From: Thysanoteuthis rhombus
Lineage: Eukaryota > Mollusca > Cephalopoda > Oegopsida > Thysanoteuthidae
DNA length: 64,000 nt
Direction of reading: 5' to 3'
Assembly (NCBI GenBank): GCA_963457665.1
Contig: OY735215.1
Span: forward strand, 44,849,014-44,913,013
Positions 53,095 through 64,000 of this stretch are shown in pieces. Position 1 is the first letter of the stretch, and each line of letters starts with the position of its first letter. A program made the position numbers and the translations under genes. The notes under the pieces were generated by a model. The model searched no databases, was not told where the DNA came from, and was given only the letters and a program-made list of their open reading frames with translations.

Positions 53095-54205
53095 CATCAT
53101 CAACAGGCTTTCAATGTCCATCACTGGACATAGACCTTCCCCAATATTTGCCACATTTCTATCTTACCGTCATGGAGCCAATACTTTCTGAATTTGCCCA
53201 GTTCGTCTCTCAATCTTGTATTCTGTCGGCCTTGGTTGCGCATGTGATCTATAGGGATCCACGTTGTGAGTCGTGATGTCCATAAGTGACTATCGGGAGG
53301 ATGCATTTTAGGCCTAATGGGATTTTGTTGGTTTTTGAAGGTTGAGCTTGCCCTGCCGAAGGCTTGCCATCCTAGTGTGATTCTTCGCTTGATTCCTTCT
53401 TGTTTTGAGGATTTCGTCAAGATTTGTAGATGTGGTGGTCTACTTCCTCCAGTTCTGCGTCTTCGATTTTGATCGTTGTCTTCTTATTTTCGACATGATT
53501 GTTGCACATGACCTTTGTTTAGCTGAAGTTCATGTGTAGGCTGACTTTTATGCTATCTTTATTTAATTCATCTATCATCAGTTGGAGGTTGTGTAAGTTC
53601 TCTGCAAAAAGGACGATGTCCTCTGCAAATCTGAGGTTGCTCAGATATTCGCCGTCTATTTTGATTCCTTCATTTTCCGAGTCTAGTCTTCCGAAGATCA
53701 TCTCGAAGCAGTCTATGAAAAGTCTGAGTGAGCTGGTATCGTCTTGTTTTACCCCTTTTTGGAGCTAGAAGGGCTCTGAGTCTATATGTAGTCTAATATC
53801 GGAGCTGCTGTGACTGTTTATATATTGCAGTACTCTGACGTATATAGGGTCTATACCTTGTAGAGTGATGGCCTTCATGACCATGGGAATTTACAAAGAG
53901 TCGAAGGATTTCTTGAAGGCTATAAATGCTACAGTGAGTGGAATTTAATATTCTCCCGCTTTTTCTTCTAGCTGTTTTATTGAATGGAGATGATCCACGG
54001 TCAATTAGTTTCTTCTAAAGTCAGCTTGTTCCCGTTGTTAGCTTTCATCTTGTGCTTTCGTGATTTGGTTGGTGATGATTTTTGCAAGAAGATGGTGGAT
54101 ACAGTTGAGTAGGCTAATAGGTCTGTAGTTGATGAGGTCCTTCGGGCTTCCTTTTTTTTTATATAAAAGCATTATGATTGCCGTCTTCCAGGACATTCTT
54201 TTATT
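53095..54205 (-). pseudogene. RTE-type LINE, longest copy, with altered catalytic boxes
   Basis: Minus-strand frames read in order NYRPISLLNCIHHLLAKII, VAFIAFKKSFDS (motif A region), GVKQDDTSSLRLF, GEYLSNLRFAEDIVLFAENL (motif C region), MIDELNKDSIKVSLHMN and EGIKRRITLGWQAFGRAS. Motif A shows FIAFKKSFDS where related elements usually have FIDYEKAFDS. Motif C shows FAED in place of FADD. About 350 bases of C-terminal sequence are missing near 53280. The left edge ATCATCATCAAC is the GATGAT-type 3' tail. The copy is 5'-truncated near 54205, within the RT domain. Confidence 0.9.
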
Positions 54206-54344
54206 TTAGGCATAAGTTGAAAAGAATTGGTAGTTTCGTACTGATGACTTTACCAGCTTATATTTGTAAAAATAATGTTTTTTTTTTTTCATCATTCACA
54301 CACACACACACATGTATATATATTCCGATATATTTTTAGATATT

Positions 54345-54740
54345 TGACTCGGTAAAACATACGTTTGTCTTCAACTCAATGCGCACAAAGAATTTACGAG
54401 AATTGCATTGAAGGTATTAAAGGCGTATACGAAAATGGCACTGTACTAATTAGAATATATAACGACAAAAACGAAATAAAGATAAAAGGATACAATATCG
54501 CCTAAACTATTTACAGCGAGCCTTGAAAGCGTCTTTCAATAAACTGACTGGGGGTGAGAGTAAACATAAAAGAGGTAAATATCAACTGAGGTAATGCTCA
54601 AAGATGAATATCATAAGAATAGGGGCAAGGTTTTAGAAGAGGTTGACGAATACATTTACCTGGGACAGCTGATAAAGTCAGAATGACTATGAAAGTGAAA
54701 TAAAACAATGCATAACGATTGGCTGAAAATTAATCGAATA
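54345..54740 (+). pseudogene. Second RTE lineage, reverse-transcriptase fragment
   Basis: Forward frames read RIYENCIEGIKGVYENGTV then IRIYNDKNEIKIKGYNIA in the finger/palm region, and after an internal deletion LEEVDEYIYLGQLIKS. Wording differs from the other RTE copies in the window, so this is a separate lineage. Motif C is lost in the deletion. It lies with its 5' end facing that of the preceding minus-strand copy, about 140 bases away, separated by a short (CA)n at 54297-54312. Confidence 0.75.
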
Positions 54741-55060
54741 AAGGCATACAGTTTCGAAGTATTCAGTTACTTCCCTTAGTTCCTTCCGATTATAATCGGC
54801 CAGGTCTGAAAGATTTCCCTTTTTAGCGTCACTGTTATCAAAATATCAAAGAAACCTAATGTGTTATGTTCGGATAGCCTTGTAAAGATTTGGATCATAC
54901 TAACCTTCACAAGAAGAACAATTCTAGATATAATAGAAATCTAGATTTTAAAAAATCACGAGAATGGTAACTCGATACTCGGAGCTCTGTTTCCGGGCAA
55001 CCAGCTGAAAATAACTATTCAGTTTAATATCATACTTAAACTGTGAATAGAACCCCCCCT
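54741..55060. other. Unassigned sequence
   Basis: No recognised feature. Confidence 0.3.

Positions 55061-55061
<1 letters not shown>

Positions 55062-55115
<54 letters not shown>
55062..55115. repeat. (CA)n microsatellite
   Basis: About 54 bases of CA, preceded by C-runs and followed by poly(A). Confidence 0.95.
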
Positions 55116-55119
<4 letters not shown>

Positions 55120-55499
55120 AAAACATAAAAAATTAATTCGTTCAAAAACTGACAAATTTCTGGAGGAAACTAGCGTCTTGAGAATTGTTTTGTTTGGGTT
55201 TTTTTTTTTCTTTCGATTATTCGATTACACTGAATATTAACCTTCCCTAGACCTGGCCTTAATGAATAAACGTATTATTCAAACCACATTCCCCTCGTAT
55301 CCTTCTTTATCTGCCGCTGCCTGGTGCTAGCTCAGTTTTTTTCAGCAAGTTGTTGGACATAAAATGTGCTATCTCACGTTGTTGAGATTAATGCTATGTG
55401 AAAGATTAACTAACGTATTGGCATTTTTTTATTTATTTTTTTATTTTTTATTTTTTGCTGATTCTATGTAAATAGATATAATTTATTATTGAATGTCTT

Positions 55500-56010
55500 T
55501 GAGCCCTTTAACAGCAAGTATTTCAAATTAGGGAATAAAGCTGCACAAGCTTCTGGTGACCACAAGAAAGCGTTTTGGGAGAGTACAACAGCAATGCGAA
55601 TTTAGCGTTGGTTCAATGTTCTATCTGGAAATATGGACGCCAATAATGAACTCCGACGGATGGTGCTAAACTTGTTCTTAATGATCGAAAACTATCGAAT
55701 GGTTGGAAAAATGGATCCAGCATGAATTGAATGAAATTCTTCATTTAAGTCTTTGACTACACGCCTGGTTGTATCTAAGCTTAGAGAATCGGGATATGAA
55801 GTCTTGCAGCATCCTTCAAATTTCCCCCTTATCTCTCCAACGGATTATCATCATTTCAAGCAATTTGAACTTCATATCATAACAATTCAATAATGGAGAA
55901 GACATGATTAATGCTTTTACTGAATTCATGACCACCGAACCTAAATAATTTTAAGGAGATTACATCATTATAGGATCATTGCTTCAAATGGGTTATATTT
56001 TTGTTTGATA
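55500..56010 (+). pseudogene. Mariner transposase, internally deleted (family 1)
   Basis: From 55519 the frame reads YFKLGNKAAQASGDHKKAFWE and, past one stop, RWFNVLSGNMDANNE, which is the N-terminal helix-turn-helix region of mariner transposases. After a deletion of the middle, it resumes with ESGYEVLQHPSNFPLISPTDY and HHFKQFELHI around the third catalytic aspartate, then ends with ASNGLYF. The first two catalytic aspartates are missing. The copy is the same family as 23735-24062 (shared MD.NN and S.DYH/DDHLFKHFEL wording), but the deletion end-points differ. Confidence 0.85.
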
Positions 56011-57565
56011 TTTGCCATTTTCTTTTGTTTGTGTGATCCTTCATTTTACTTCTTTTTTTTTTTAAAAAACCTTTTATGAAATCTTGATACGACGCCGGGT
56101 CTTCACTTGTTTGTTGAGGGCGACATCAGTAAAAGCAACGGGTGTTGCTATCTTTGGATCCGAACGTAAGAAACATAGCTTAATTGCTAAGCAGTTGTTT
56201 GGGAGCCGCTGATAAGTGCTAAAAGGGATTAAGCTGGAAGGAAAGATCACCAATTCTCATTTACCCACGAGTAGGTTTATTTTTCATTAGGCATAATAAT
56301 GGTATGTGGATAGCTTCAATTTTACAAGAGTCGGTGTTTGCTGAATGGGATGTGTTTATGGTCTTTGGAGGTGTTAGGTTTTACATCGGCAGGGTATGCT
56401 GAAGATCCTCCTCAGTAATTACGGTGACTCCTAATTTACATTTATTCTATTCCTGTAAAAGTTCAATTAATTTTGTCGGATCAGCTTGCCACACCGATGG
56501 ATGAAGCACGTGCATGGAAACCCAGAAAGTTATCTGATCTTGCAGGCCTACATTCATCAATATATCGAAACCAGTGGCCATTAATTGCAGAAAGTGTCAA
56601 GTGTAATGGCTGTTCATTGCAAAAAAAAGTCTTTGTCTCTTGCAAGATAACCCATTGTAAGTTATCCGTTGCAAATATCCCATTGCAAGATAAAGGCTCT
56701 GATTCACATGTAGAACTGAGTTGCTACCAATCACAATTTAACAGAAATTGAGTTAGCCATTTAACTACAGTCGATGGGTTATTCACTGACCTACAGTACA
56801 CAATTGGTTATTCTCCATTATCCTGAAAAAATTACAGATATGCAATTAAATCAGTTTTTAGAAGCTTTCCAAAAACAACATCCCCCTTTTCCTATCTTAC
56901 AGCAATGATGGGACCAAAAACACTTGACCCTAATAACATTTTGCAGTTTCCTATGACCATAAATGTATTCTCACCAATGGAGACCTTTTCCATGTTTTGT
57001 GTGGGTATCAATATACATACCTTATGTCATATTCACAGACTGATTCGTCAACCTGACCAGATCCCGGAAGAACGGTGGGACGTTGATGGGTTTCATTGGA
57101 TTGTAATGATAAACACTGGGTTAATTCCAGCTTCGAATCACCAGCTTACTTTCTACCTGTGGCGTATGCTGCTTTGTATCTTTGGTGTGCTTCAGATGCA
57201 CAAAAACGTAAAAATATTTTGGTGTATGTACAAAGCAATGAGTAATTGAGGCCTTTCTGGCATAATGTGTGGAAGGTGGTCCCGATTCTAGAAATCAGAA
57301 TGAATGGAAAACAGAATTTGGATCAGACACTATTATCACCAGATAATAGTGTCTAATTTAAACTTTGTTTTCCTTTCATTAATTTTCTTATTCCTTTTCA
57401 TATGTTCGCTGGTAATAACATTGGATGAGAGAGGGTATGAAACTTTCAAATTTACAAATTTACCACCTTCCCTACATGGTGCCAAAAAGACTTTTACTCT
57501 CCGTTGCTTTTTACAGACATTAAAATATTTCTGCGTTTTTGTGCATCCATAGCTCCCAGCAAACA
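56011..57565. other. Unassigned, about 1.5 kb
   Basis: Contains a small direct repeat near 56605-56692 (CATTGCAAGATAA-like words repeated with spacers). The 114-residue frame at 56905-57249 follows a TTTTCCTATCTTACAG splice-acceptor-like phrase but shows no recognised domain. No gene is supported. Confidence 0.35.
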
Positions 57566-57570
57566 GGAGT

Positions 57571-57730
57571 TGCGGAGTGACCGAGTGGTCAATGGCACGG
57601 CCCAAATTTAAGCACCGGCTGAGACAGTTTGTGTTCACTTCATACTGGGAAAGGCATGAATGTATCATTTCCTCCAGCTACCGGTGAAACAGCGCTGGAT
57701 GATACCAACTGGAACCGAAAAAAACTTGTG
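57571..57730 (+). mobile_element. tRNA-derived SINE (family I), copy 2
   Basis: The head is GGAGTGACCGAGTGGTCAAT (A box). The body is ACAGTTTGTGTTCACTTCAT then GGGAAAGGCATGAATG, followed by GAAACAGCGCTGGATGATAC. Matches 52447-52620 in the same order; the B box is more degraded here. Confidence 0.75.
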
Positions 57731-58068
57731 ATATTTGAAGCCTAGGTGGGACAGGTGATGCTGCAGTCAGCGTTAGGACACTAATAAACAAATGAAAAAA
57801 AAAACCTTTTTTTTTTTTTCACCGTAAGAAAATTGAGTCAAAATACAACTGCAGCTGGAGAAGGGGTGATAACGAGTAGAAACTTTTCGGCAACACTGTT
57901 CTCGTTGGACACCTAATGGAGAATAAAGTTTTAGAATGATTTTTCTTGTGGTCAGTGTGGCCATTGTTAGAATTTTTCCCCAAAATCTGGCTTTTTCAAA
58001 GCCACACTGGTTTTCGGGGGGGGGGGTCTATCATTCTATAAAAATGTAAATTTTTATCTGCGTCTGAG
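57731..58068. other. Unassigned sequence
   Basis: Poly(T)/poly(A) near 57790-57822 and a G-run near 58016-58027. Confidence 0.35.
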
Positions 58069-58069
58069 C

Positions 58070-58400
58070 ACGTCATCATCCGTTTTTTAATGTCCGTCTC
58101 TGGACATAAACCTTCCCTGGGATCCGCCATATTTCTCTATCATGGGCGTATCGGAGGCAGCATTTTCTAAATTTGTTTAGATCATCTCTCCATCTTGTAT
58201 TTTGTCGGACTCGGTTTTGCATGTGGTCTTTGGGGATCCAGGTTGTGAGTCGTAATGTCTATTGGTTGTTTTTCATTCTTGCAACATCACCATTTTGCTA
58301 TTTGAGTTTTCTAATGGATTCTATGATGTCTCTGCCCTCGTTTTCTTCCTGATATATTGTGCTACTTTGTTGGTTGTTGCGTCAAGGCTAGAGTTTGTTA
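58070..58400 (-). pseudogene. RTE-type LINE 3' fragment, about 330 bases
   Basis: TCATCATCCG at the left edge is the 3' tail. It is followed by GTCTCTGGACATAAACCTTC, TGGTCTTTGGGGATCCAGGT and CCTGATATATTGTGCTACTT, matching the copies at 16.2, 49.9 and 53.1 kb. Confidence 0.8.
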
Positions 58401-59080
58401 TGCAACAGTTCTTTAAAAGGGGTGCATTTCTTTAAGGGGGCCGTAATGTATGTATTCAATCCATTAAGTGCTGACTGCTGGGAGGTGCTTTATATCCGCA
58501 ATGTGCACCTGATATAAGGGAAGCAACTCTTTGATATGAATTTATCTGTAATGAGTTTATGCACACCAAGCATAAGTGGAAATCTAATTTGTTTATTTTG
58601 TTTCTTCAACATCCAATGGAAAATCCTTTTCCAATCTAAATACTGAGTTAAACTGAATATGCACTCCCAAAAGCAAATAGTTAATATATTGCTTCCACGC
58701 ATGGAAGAAACGTGAAAAATATACGGAAGTCCAGGTTTCTATCCTCTTGATTACAAATTGTGATCAGGGCCGGAAAGAATTGCTTGTTGCAAAAAAAAAA
58801 CACTTCAGTTTGAAATTCTCAAACATTCTCTGATGAAAGCTACTACCAATTTTTCAGTGAAAATCGTATGTACTGCAATCGAGGAATCGCCTGATCGTTT
58901 TAAACTGTGTGTGAAATACAAAGAAAGTATTTTCGAATTGTTTGTTGACTTTTGTAATGCTTAATGTTTACTTGATAAATGCACCAACTCTTACTTTACT
59001 TTATCATGTACTTTTCTTTTGATCACCGGATTTACTTTAATAGTATTTATGGTAGTACTTAGTTGTTATCGTCCCAACGT
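58401..59080. other. Unassigned sequence
   Basis: No recognised feature. Confidence 0.3.
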
Positions 59081-59084
59081 CTCA

Positions 59085-59295
59085 GCAGCTGTATGGTGAT
59101 TTCCTATATTGAAATCATTACAAATTATCAATAGCGCCCTCTAAGTTAAAACCAATACGCAAGCCCGTAAGTTGTCCATTCACTCCCTTTGAACCGAGAA
59201 AGTAGTCATTGCACTAGCTTGTGGATTTCTTCTCCTATTCTCACTCCCTTCTTACACAGGATCTCGAAAGGGTCATGTTGCTACTCAGAGGTGAT
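59085..59295 (+). repeat. Dispersed repeat D, copy 1
   Basis: TATTGAAATCATTACAAATT, TTAAAACCAATACGCAAGCC and AAAGGGTCATGTTGCTACTC occur in the same order at 61310-61500 with few changes. Confidence 0.7.
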
Positions 59296-61295
59296 GCCAT
59301 GATCAGTATTTGCAAACTGTCCAACTCTGGATTCAATTTTATTTGATATACGAAAACTTTCACACACAAATGCATATAAAGATATTCACAAGATGTGTAT
59401 CATTTTATTTGTTTAAGCCGAATAAATCATTCATTTTCTTTCAAAATACGGATTCGGTTGTGTTTCCATCTTGATTAACATCGCCACTGTCACCACTTGT
59501 TATCTAAATATATGATCATTTCCTTCACTTGAACCCGTATTCTAATAATCTAATATGGAGAACATTCATATCTCAATAAACTGGTTAGCTGCAACATGAT
59601 GTGACACGAGCATAAAATCCTTCTGATACACCCCATAACAATTTCACGCTCAGATAAACACTTTTAAAAAATATTGCAACCTTTTTCATTCAACAAAGAA
59701 TAATAAGCAAAAAAATGCCTTCCTTTTGATCGTAATCGAAAAATACATCAAATCCATTACTCCGAGGTTTTATCATAACAAAACAGAAACTTTGGAAAAG
59801 AGAAGGAAAAATCAACTTCTGCAGAAATGAAAAGCTTGCTTACATTTTCACTACAAAAATCTATGCGTTTCCAGAAAACGCTACCGTCAAAATTAACGAG
59901 CAACCAAAATCTTTTTTTCTATAAAACAAACTCGAAATAACAACTGAAAAAAATCACGACGAGGAAACTAAAAATGGAAAACACAATAGAATTAGAAATA
60001 TATAAAAAGGAAATGAATTAACCTCACCAAGAAACTATAATACTACAAAAAGAACAAAAAATTATCAAACTTAATAGAACCACCATATGGTTACGAAGAC
60101 TATTCCTTTTCCTGTGTAGAAAATATAATCTTACTTTGAGCAAACAAAGAAATTCAACGCCGTTAAGAAATACGTGTATAAAACATTTTTTACGAATACG
60201 AAGGAATTAATCGCTAATTGATTAACGTTTACAGAGTGCTACCTTCCCTTGCCAGCAAAACTTCCGACGTTAAATATTTGAATAGTGACTCTCTTGTTTT
60301 CTCAAATTAAAATGCTTTTCTTTTCTTTTCTTTTTTTTTTTCTTTTAAACAATACGAACATTTGGACTCTGACGCACAAAAAAGCCTCATCAAATTATTC
60401 CTATCGACCCCTAAGTAAAACTCGATTTTTCCAATTACAATTGCTGGGTAGAACAAGGCAAAACCAATCTATAATCTAACAAAAAAAGAAACTCAGAAAT
60501 CTTTCACTCCTCACACACGCTCAATCAGCACAAAAGTATTGCAATTTTTTCTCTATATCCCTTTGTTCCCATCAGAGCGATTACTTGTATTGGAACCAAA
60601 AACACGGTTTCATCATTTTTACAATAAAATTTTAAACGGAAAATTAGACAAAAGTTCCAAACCGATGATATAAAAATCACACATTGCTCCTCTGTCATTA
60701 ACATTAAAACAGTGCATACTAATCCTAACCTCCACCTTCTGATGCGTTTAGCGCCTAGACCTATGCCCTCTTACAACGGAGAATACGATGTAATAAGTTA
60801 CAACCAAAATCCAAGCCGAAGTTAACGATTAACTTTAACCGTGGAATCCAGTGGATTTGATGCTAGGAAGTACACCCCCTCACAACCAATTCTTCAAGGT
60901 GACAATTATCACCATAAAGAAAAATTTACATTGATAATCAAAAGACGAATTATTAGAAGAAAATAAAAGATAATCCAAGGAATAATTCAGCATTGAGTTT
61001 CACAAATAGGGCTTCTATTAAAGGTCATCCAACGCGTGAAATAGTATTTCAGCAGAAATTTCAAATTGTGTATCCAGGGAACATTTTGATACAACTGCCA
61101 TTCAACTTTCACACACATGACTCACGAACATATTCGCACATTTACACATAAACGACTTCTCAAGTCGACATTCCTGCAATCACAAAACAAGCATTCTGAT
61201 TCTACTTCCATGAATCTTACTACAAACATAAGCTCACTAACAACTGTACTTCGTTAATGTAACGTACTTCCCAATTTTAACGCCACACTTCCAGG
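59296..61295. other. AT-rich unassigned, about 2 kb
   Basis: Strongly AT-rich, rich in A on the plus strand, and without recognised repeats or coding signals. Confidence 0.4.
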
Positions 61296-61299
61296 GTGG

Positions 61300-61625
61300 C
61301 GATTATTTGTGGTGATTCTCTATGTTGAAATCACTGCAAATTATCAATATTATTCCCTTAGTTAAAACCAAGACACAAGCCCATAAGTAGTTTCAACGGT
61401 GTCACTTCCTATTATCCTGGAAAGTAATCCCTTCACTATAAAAAGCAATACTAGCAGCTTTTCTTGCAGGGGACCTAGGGAGGGTCACGTTGCTTTTCGG
61501 GGCACGGGAGGAAGATATCACGTATCACTTAATTCTTCGGGGTATGATAAACACCTGAAGAGGACCGGAGGTAACAACAGCCAAAACGTTGTGGTTATAA
61601 CAATCAAGATTAGTCCGAGTAAATA
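61300..61625 (+). repeat. Dispersed repeat D, copy 2, longer
   Basis: GTTGAAATCACTGCAAATTA, TTAAAACCAAGACACAAGCC and AGGGAGGGTCACGTTGCTTT match copy 1. It continues with AACACCTGAAGAGGACCGGA and CCAAAACGTTGTGG, a wording I recall from the 3' parts of some retroelements. It contains a 75-residue frame with no domain. Confidence 0.65.
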
Positions 61626-62025
61626 AGTAAATTATATTGATAATTCTTCATCTCAGAAATACAGAACTTCAACCATCTTCTTTTTCTCTGCTGCCAGACC
61701 CTAAGCACAGAACTGAACAATCGGCTATTTCTATGTCATGCGCCGTGTGGGTGGTATAACAATGCCACACATTTTTGAGTAGATAACAAGTGGTTGCCAC
61801 TTGAACCAGTAGGAAGTGGCCAGTCTTTATTATTGTCAGTTTTAGTTTTACCCGAGTGTCTTACCAGCTGGACAATACACTCTTGTTCAAACGTTGACCA
61901 CAAATAAACGATGATTTGTTTGTGTTGCATTTCAAGTACAGCCTTCGGTGTATCCGTCGCTTGTAGCGTCTATTAATATTTCTGCCTGAAAATGGAACCC
62001 AATTTTCCTCTGCCACCCAAGTTGT
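61626..62025. other. Unassigned sequence
   Basis: No recognised feature. Confidence 0.3.
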
Positions 62026-62029
62026 AAGA

Positions 62030-62330
62030 GGTATACGTATTCACTCGAGCCTATCTGTCCGTCTGCCCACGCAATATCTACAAAAGTTGTCGATGTATTT
62101 CAATGGAATTCTATGGAAGGGTGGGCAATGGACTACAGAAGAAGTAATTGAACTTTTCGATGGATCAAACAATTTTTTCTCTCGCTTGCATTGTAATGAT
62201 ATATCCACACCACACAATACATCAAAAAGTTCTCAATGAATTACTATTACTTTTTTTGTAGGGTAGGTCATGGGCCAAGGAAGAATTGATTGAATTTTGG
62301 GGTGGATCTTGGAATTTTTAACAATTACCT
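62030..62330 (-). repeat. Dispersed repeat B, two tandem copies, minus strand
   Basis: GCAATATCTACAAAAGTTGTC..TTTCAATGGAATTCTATGG and ATACATCAAAAAGTTCTCAA are two starts about 135 bases apart. Each is followed by a GGGCAA/GGGCCA..GAAGTAATTGA/GAATTGATTGA block. They are the reverse of 14325-14630. Confidence 0.65.
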
Positions 62331-62399
62331 TCAGTCATATGAGAATATTATCAATTTCTACGAAAAAGTAAATAGTAATTCGCCATCATAGTCTAACAT

Positions 62400-62800
62400 T
62401 GAACAAACATAGCACCAAATGCGAAGTCATATAAAAAGATTCCATCGAAGGATGAATATGATCACAATAAATTCTATTTATGACATCACTGGCGTTTCCC
62501 ACTGGAAGACATCTAAAATGGTGTTAGAAACATCTAGATTCTTAAAAATGTAAACGGTATCATAAAACCCGTGGAAATAAGGGTTAAAACTTCTCAACTT
62601 TCAAGAAAAAAGAACATTTTAGAGGGTGTCTAGGAGAGTACTGGTGCCAATTTTCATGTTCAAAATAAAACAGTGTGGACAGGAGCGCTGGAACACACAA
62701 ACACGTAAACAAACATGCCAACACACGCATGTATGAAAAAGAAAAGTATTGAACCATTGACCACCTTTGGTGGCTACGGTCGTTCAATTCTGATGGACTT
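62400..62800 (+). repeat. Dispersed repeat C, copy 2
   Basis: AAAAGATTCCATCGAAGGAT, CTATTTATGACATCACTGGC and TTTGGTGGCTACGGTCGTTC are collinear with 985-1387. Confidence 0.65.
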
Positions 62801-63095
62801 GGACTACACCTTTCGTATGATACCAAGAGTCTTGCAAATGTATTCATAATTTATCGTTGTTCATTATACAGTGACATTTTTATTTGGAGCCGTCAACAAA
62901 ACTACCAACCTAATTTTCTTCAGTTCTTAAGTTGGTATTGCTGACTGTTTATGTATGTGTGTATGTATGTATCGTGCACCCAGGCCTCGCCAATGGCGAG
63001 AAAAAAACGTTTTGGCTTCACGGAAATTCCCTTCTAAATAGCTTTTTTGGTGGTGGTGGGGGGTTACAGAGTAAATATGTCCTAAATTGGTCCTT
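62801..63095. other. Unassigned sequence
   Basis: Contains GTATGTGTGTATGTATGTAT near 62951 and a G-rich stretch near 63050-63063. May include the decayed 3' half of the following repeat A. Confidence 0.3.
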
Positions 63096-63099
63096 TGAT

Positions 63100-63300
63100 T
63101 GGTGTCCGCACGTTTTTTGTTTCTTTTGAAAATCCAGACTTTTTTAGTGATAACAGCTCAAAAAAAAATTAAGTGATGCAACTTATTCATTGATTACCCC
63201 CTTTTTTTTTTAATTAATTGATCACTCCTAACACAGCACGCTAGCAAAAGATGTTGGTCAAGTGAAGGTTTCGATTGAGTGACTAACCAGACCTATCTTC
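63100..63300 (-). repeat. Dispersed repeat A, minus strand, 5' part
   Basis: TTGATCACTCCTAACACAGC and GAGTGACTAACCAGACCT at the right edge are the reverse complement of the repeat A start; CAACTTATTCATTGATTACC is its third block. Confidence 0.7.
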
Positions 63301-64000
63301 GTCCTAAAAACAAATTTGTCCTTGAAAATTAAGCATATCATAAACCTCTTGCATCAATTCCTGACCACTAACAACTTCATCCTTCTAAATTTTCAATTGT
63401 TTCCTTCGGTGAAATCATTATCAATACATTTACTGAATACATATGATGGACTTATTCTTTCAGCTTCCTTTTTTGATCAAGAATATAGACGGAAAGCAAA
63501 GACTGAAAAGGACAGGGGAGAGAATGAGAAGATACAGGCAACGGGTGAAAGAAGAACTGGGGCATGAGATTCGGGGCAATTTTAATTGTCGACACTTGGG
63601 GAATTTCCACGGCTATTTTATCAAAGGCCCACTGTCAAATCTAGCAAATCATGAACCCTAAATAAACGATCCAATTTAGCTCTAGAGTAAAGATCCTGAT
63701 CATGCACGGTACCATCCACTACTGGCCACTTTGAGATTTTAAGCGGGTGGTGGTTTGTTTTGAAGAAAATAACCTTCGTTCGGCGGGTGGTGATATGTTT
63801 GAATCTCTTCAAAACATCTCAAAGTAGGCGGAGAGGGGTTGTATAACTCCGCTGCAGAGAAATGTCCTGATGATGAATCGCTACTCCAAAAACGTCAATG
63901 GTGTACTTGGCACTAACTATATCACCAATAACAAGCAATTCATTACTGGCTTACCTCATAATGAACACCCAACAGTAGTATTAAATAAATGAAGGTGCTT
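63301..64000. other. Unassigned sequence to window end
   Basis: No gene or repeat recognised. Short frames such as 63316-63567 lack domains. Confidence 0.35.

Overview
The window looks like non-coding, repeat-dense DNA from a metazoan nuclear genome, most likely a cephalopod mollusc (octopus-like). That assignment is an inference. It rests on AT-rich sequence, long (TA)n, (TG)n and (CA)n tracts, many polypyrimidine tracts, RTE-type LINE fragments, mariner fossils, several tRNA-derived SINE families and a widespread invertebrate repeat carrying ACAGACAGAC. I find no confident protein-coding gene, no operon structure, and no bacterial or CRISPR feature. Most open frames are translations of simple repeats or of dead transposons.

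0-11 kb: copies of dispersed repeats (called A and C here), two small hairpins near 1.5 and 1.8 kb, a mariner scrap (2.65 kb), a MITE-like element (4.5 kb) and an RTE LINE fragment (5.06-5.5 kb). A hairpin-rich minisatellite occurs in opposite orientations at 7.0-7.33 and 9.9-10.6 kb, so the two blocks flank about 2.6 kb as a large inverted repeat. A tRNA-derived SINE and other short tandem arrays lie between them.

11.08-13.05 kb: the most striking object. It is a tandem array of about 15 decayed tRNA-Ser-like units on the minus strand, with a period near 140-150 bp. Each unit is a tRNA body plus a conserved spacer.

13-20.8 kb: polypurine and polypyrimidine tracts, RTE fragments with a preserved GATGAT-type 3' tail, copies of repeats A and B, one weak candidate terminal exon (18.2-18.3 kb, minus), and a 1.1-kb fold-back element (19.15-20.26 kb). 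The ends of that element are built of many short CGAAACGAC-type repeats in opposite orientation.

20.8-41 kb: microsatellites, an internally deleted mariner copy whose 3' part is repeated in inverted orientation around a tRNA-like core (23.7-24.2 kb), punctuated polypurine minisatellites (27.3, 28.4 and 32.0-32.6 kb), a microsatellite-linked duplication (29.3-30.1 kb), a second mariner family (33.8-34.1 kb, minus), SINEs and a jockey/CR1-like LINE scrap (38.3 kb).

41-64 kb: another MITE-like element (41.5 kb), a run of a ~430-bp repeat (42-43.75 kb), more RTE fragments including the longest one (53.1-54.2 kb, with altered catalytic boxes), a mariner with both terminal inverted repeats (46.48-46.94 kb), a 31-bp polypyrimidine minisatellite (47.0-47.46 kb), SINE copies and a mariner copy at 55.5-56.0 kb.

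Nothing here appears to work together as a pathway. The window records repeated insertion, truncation and tandem amplification. The tRNA-Ser array and the fold-back element are the best candidates for something not yet described.
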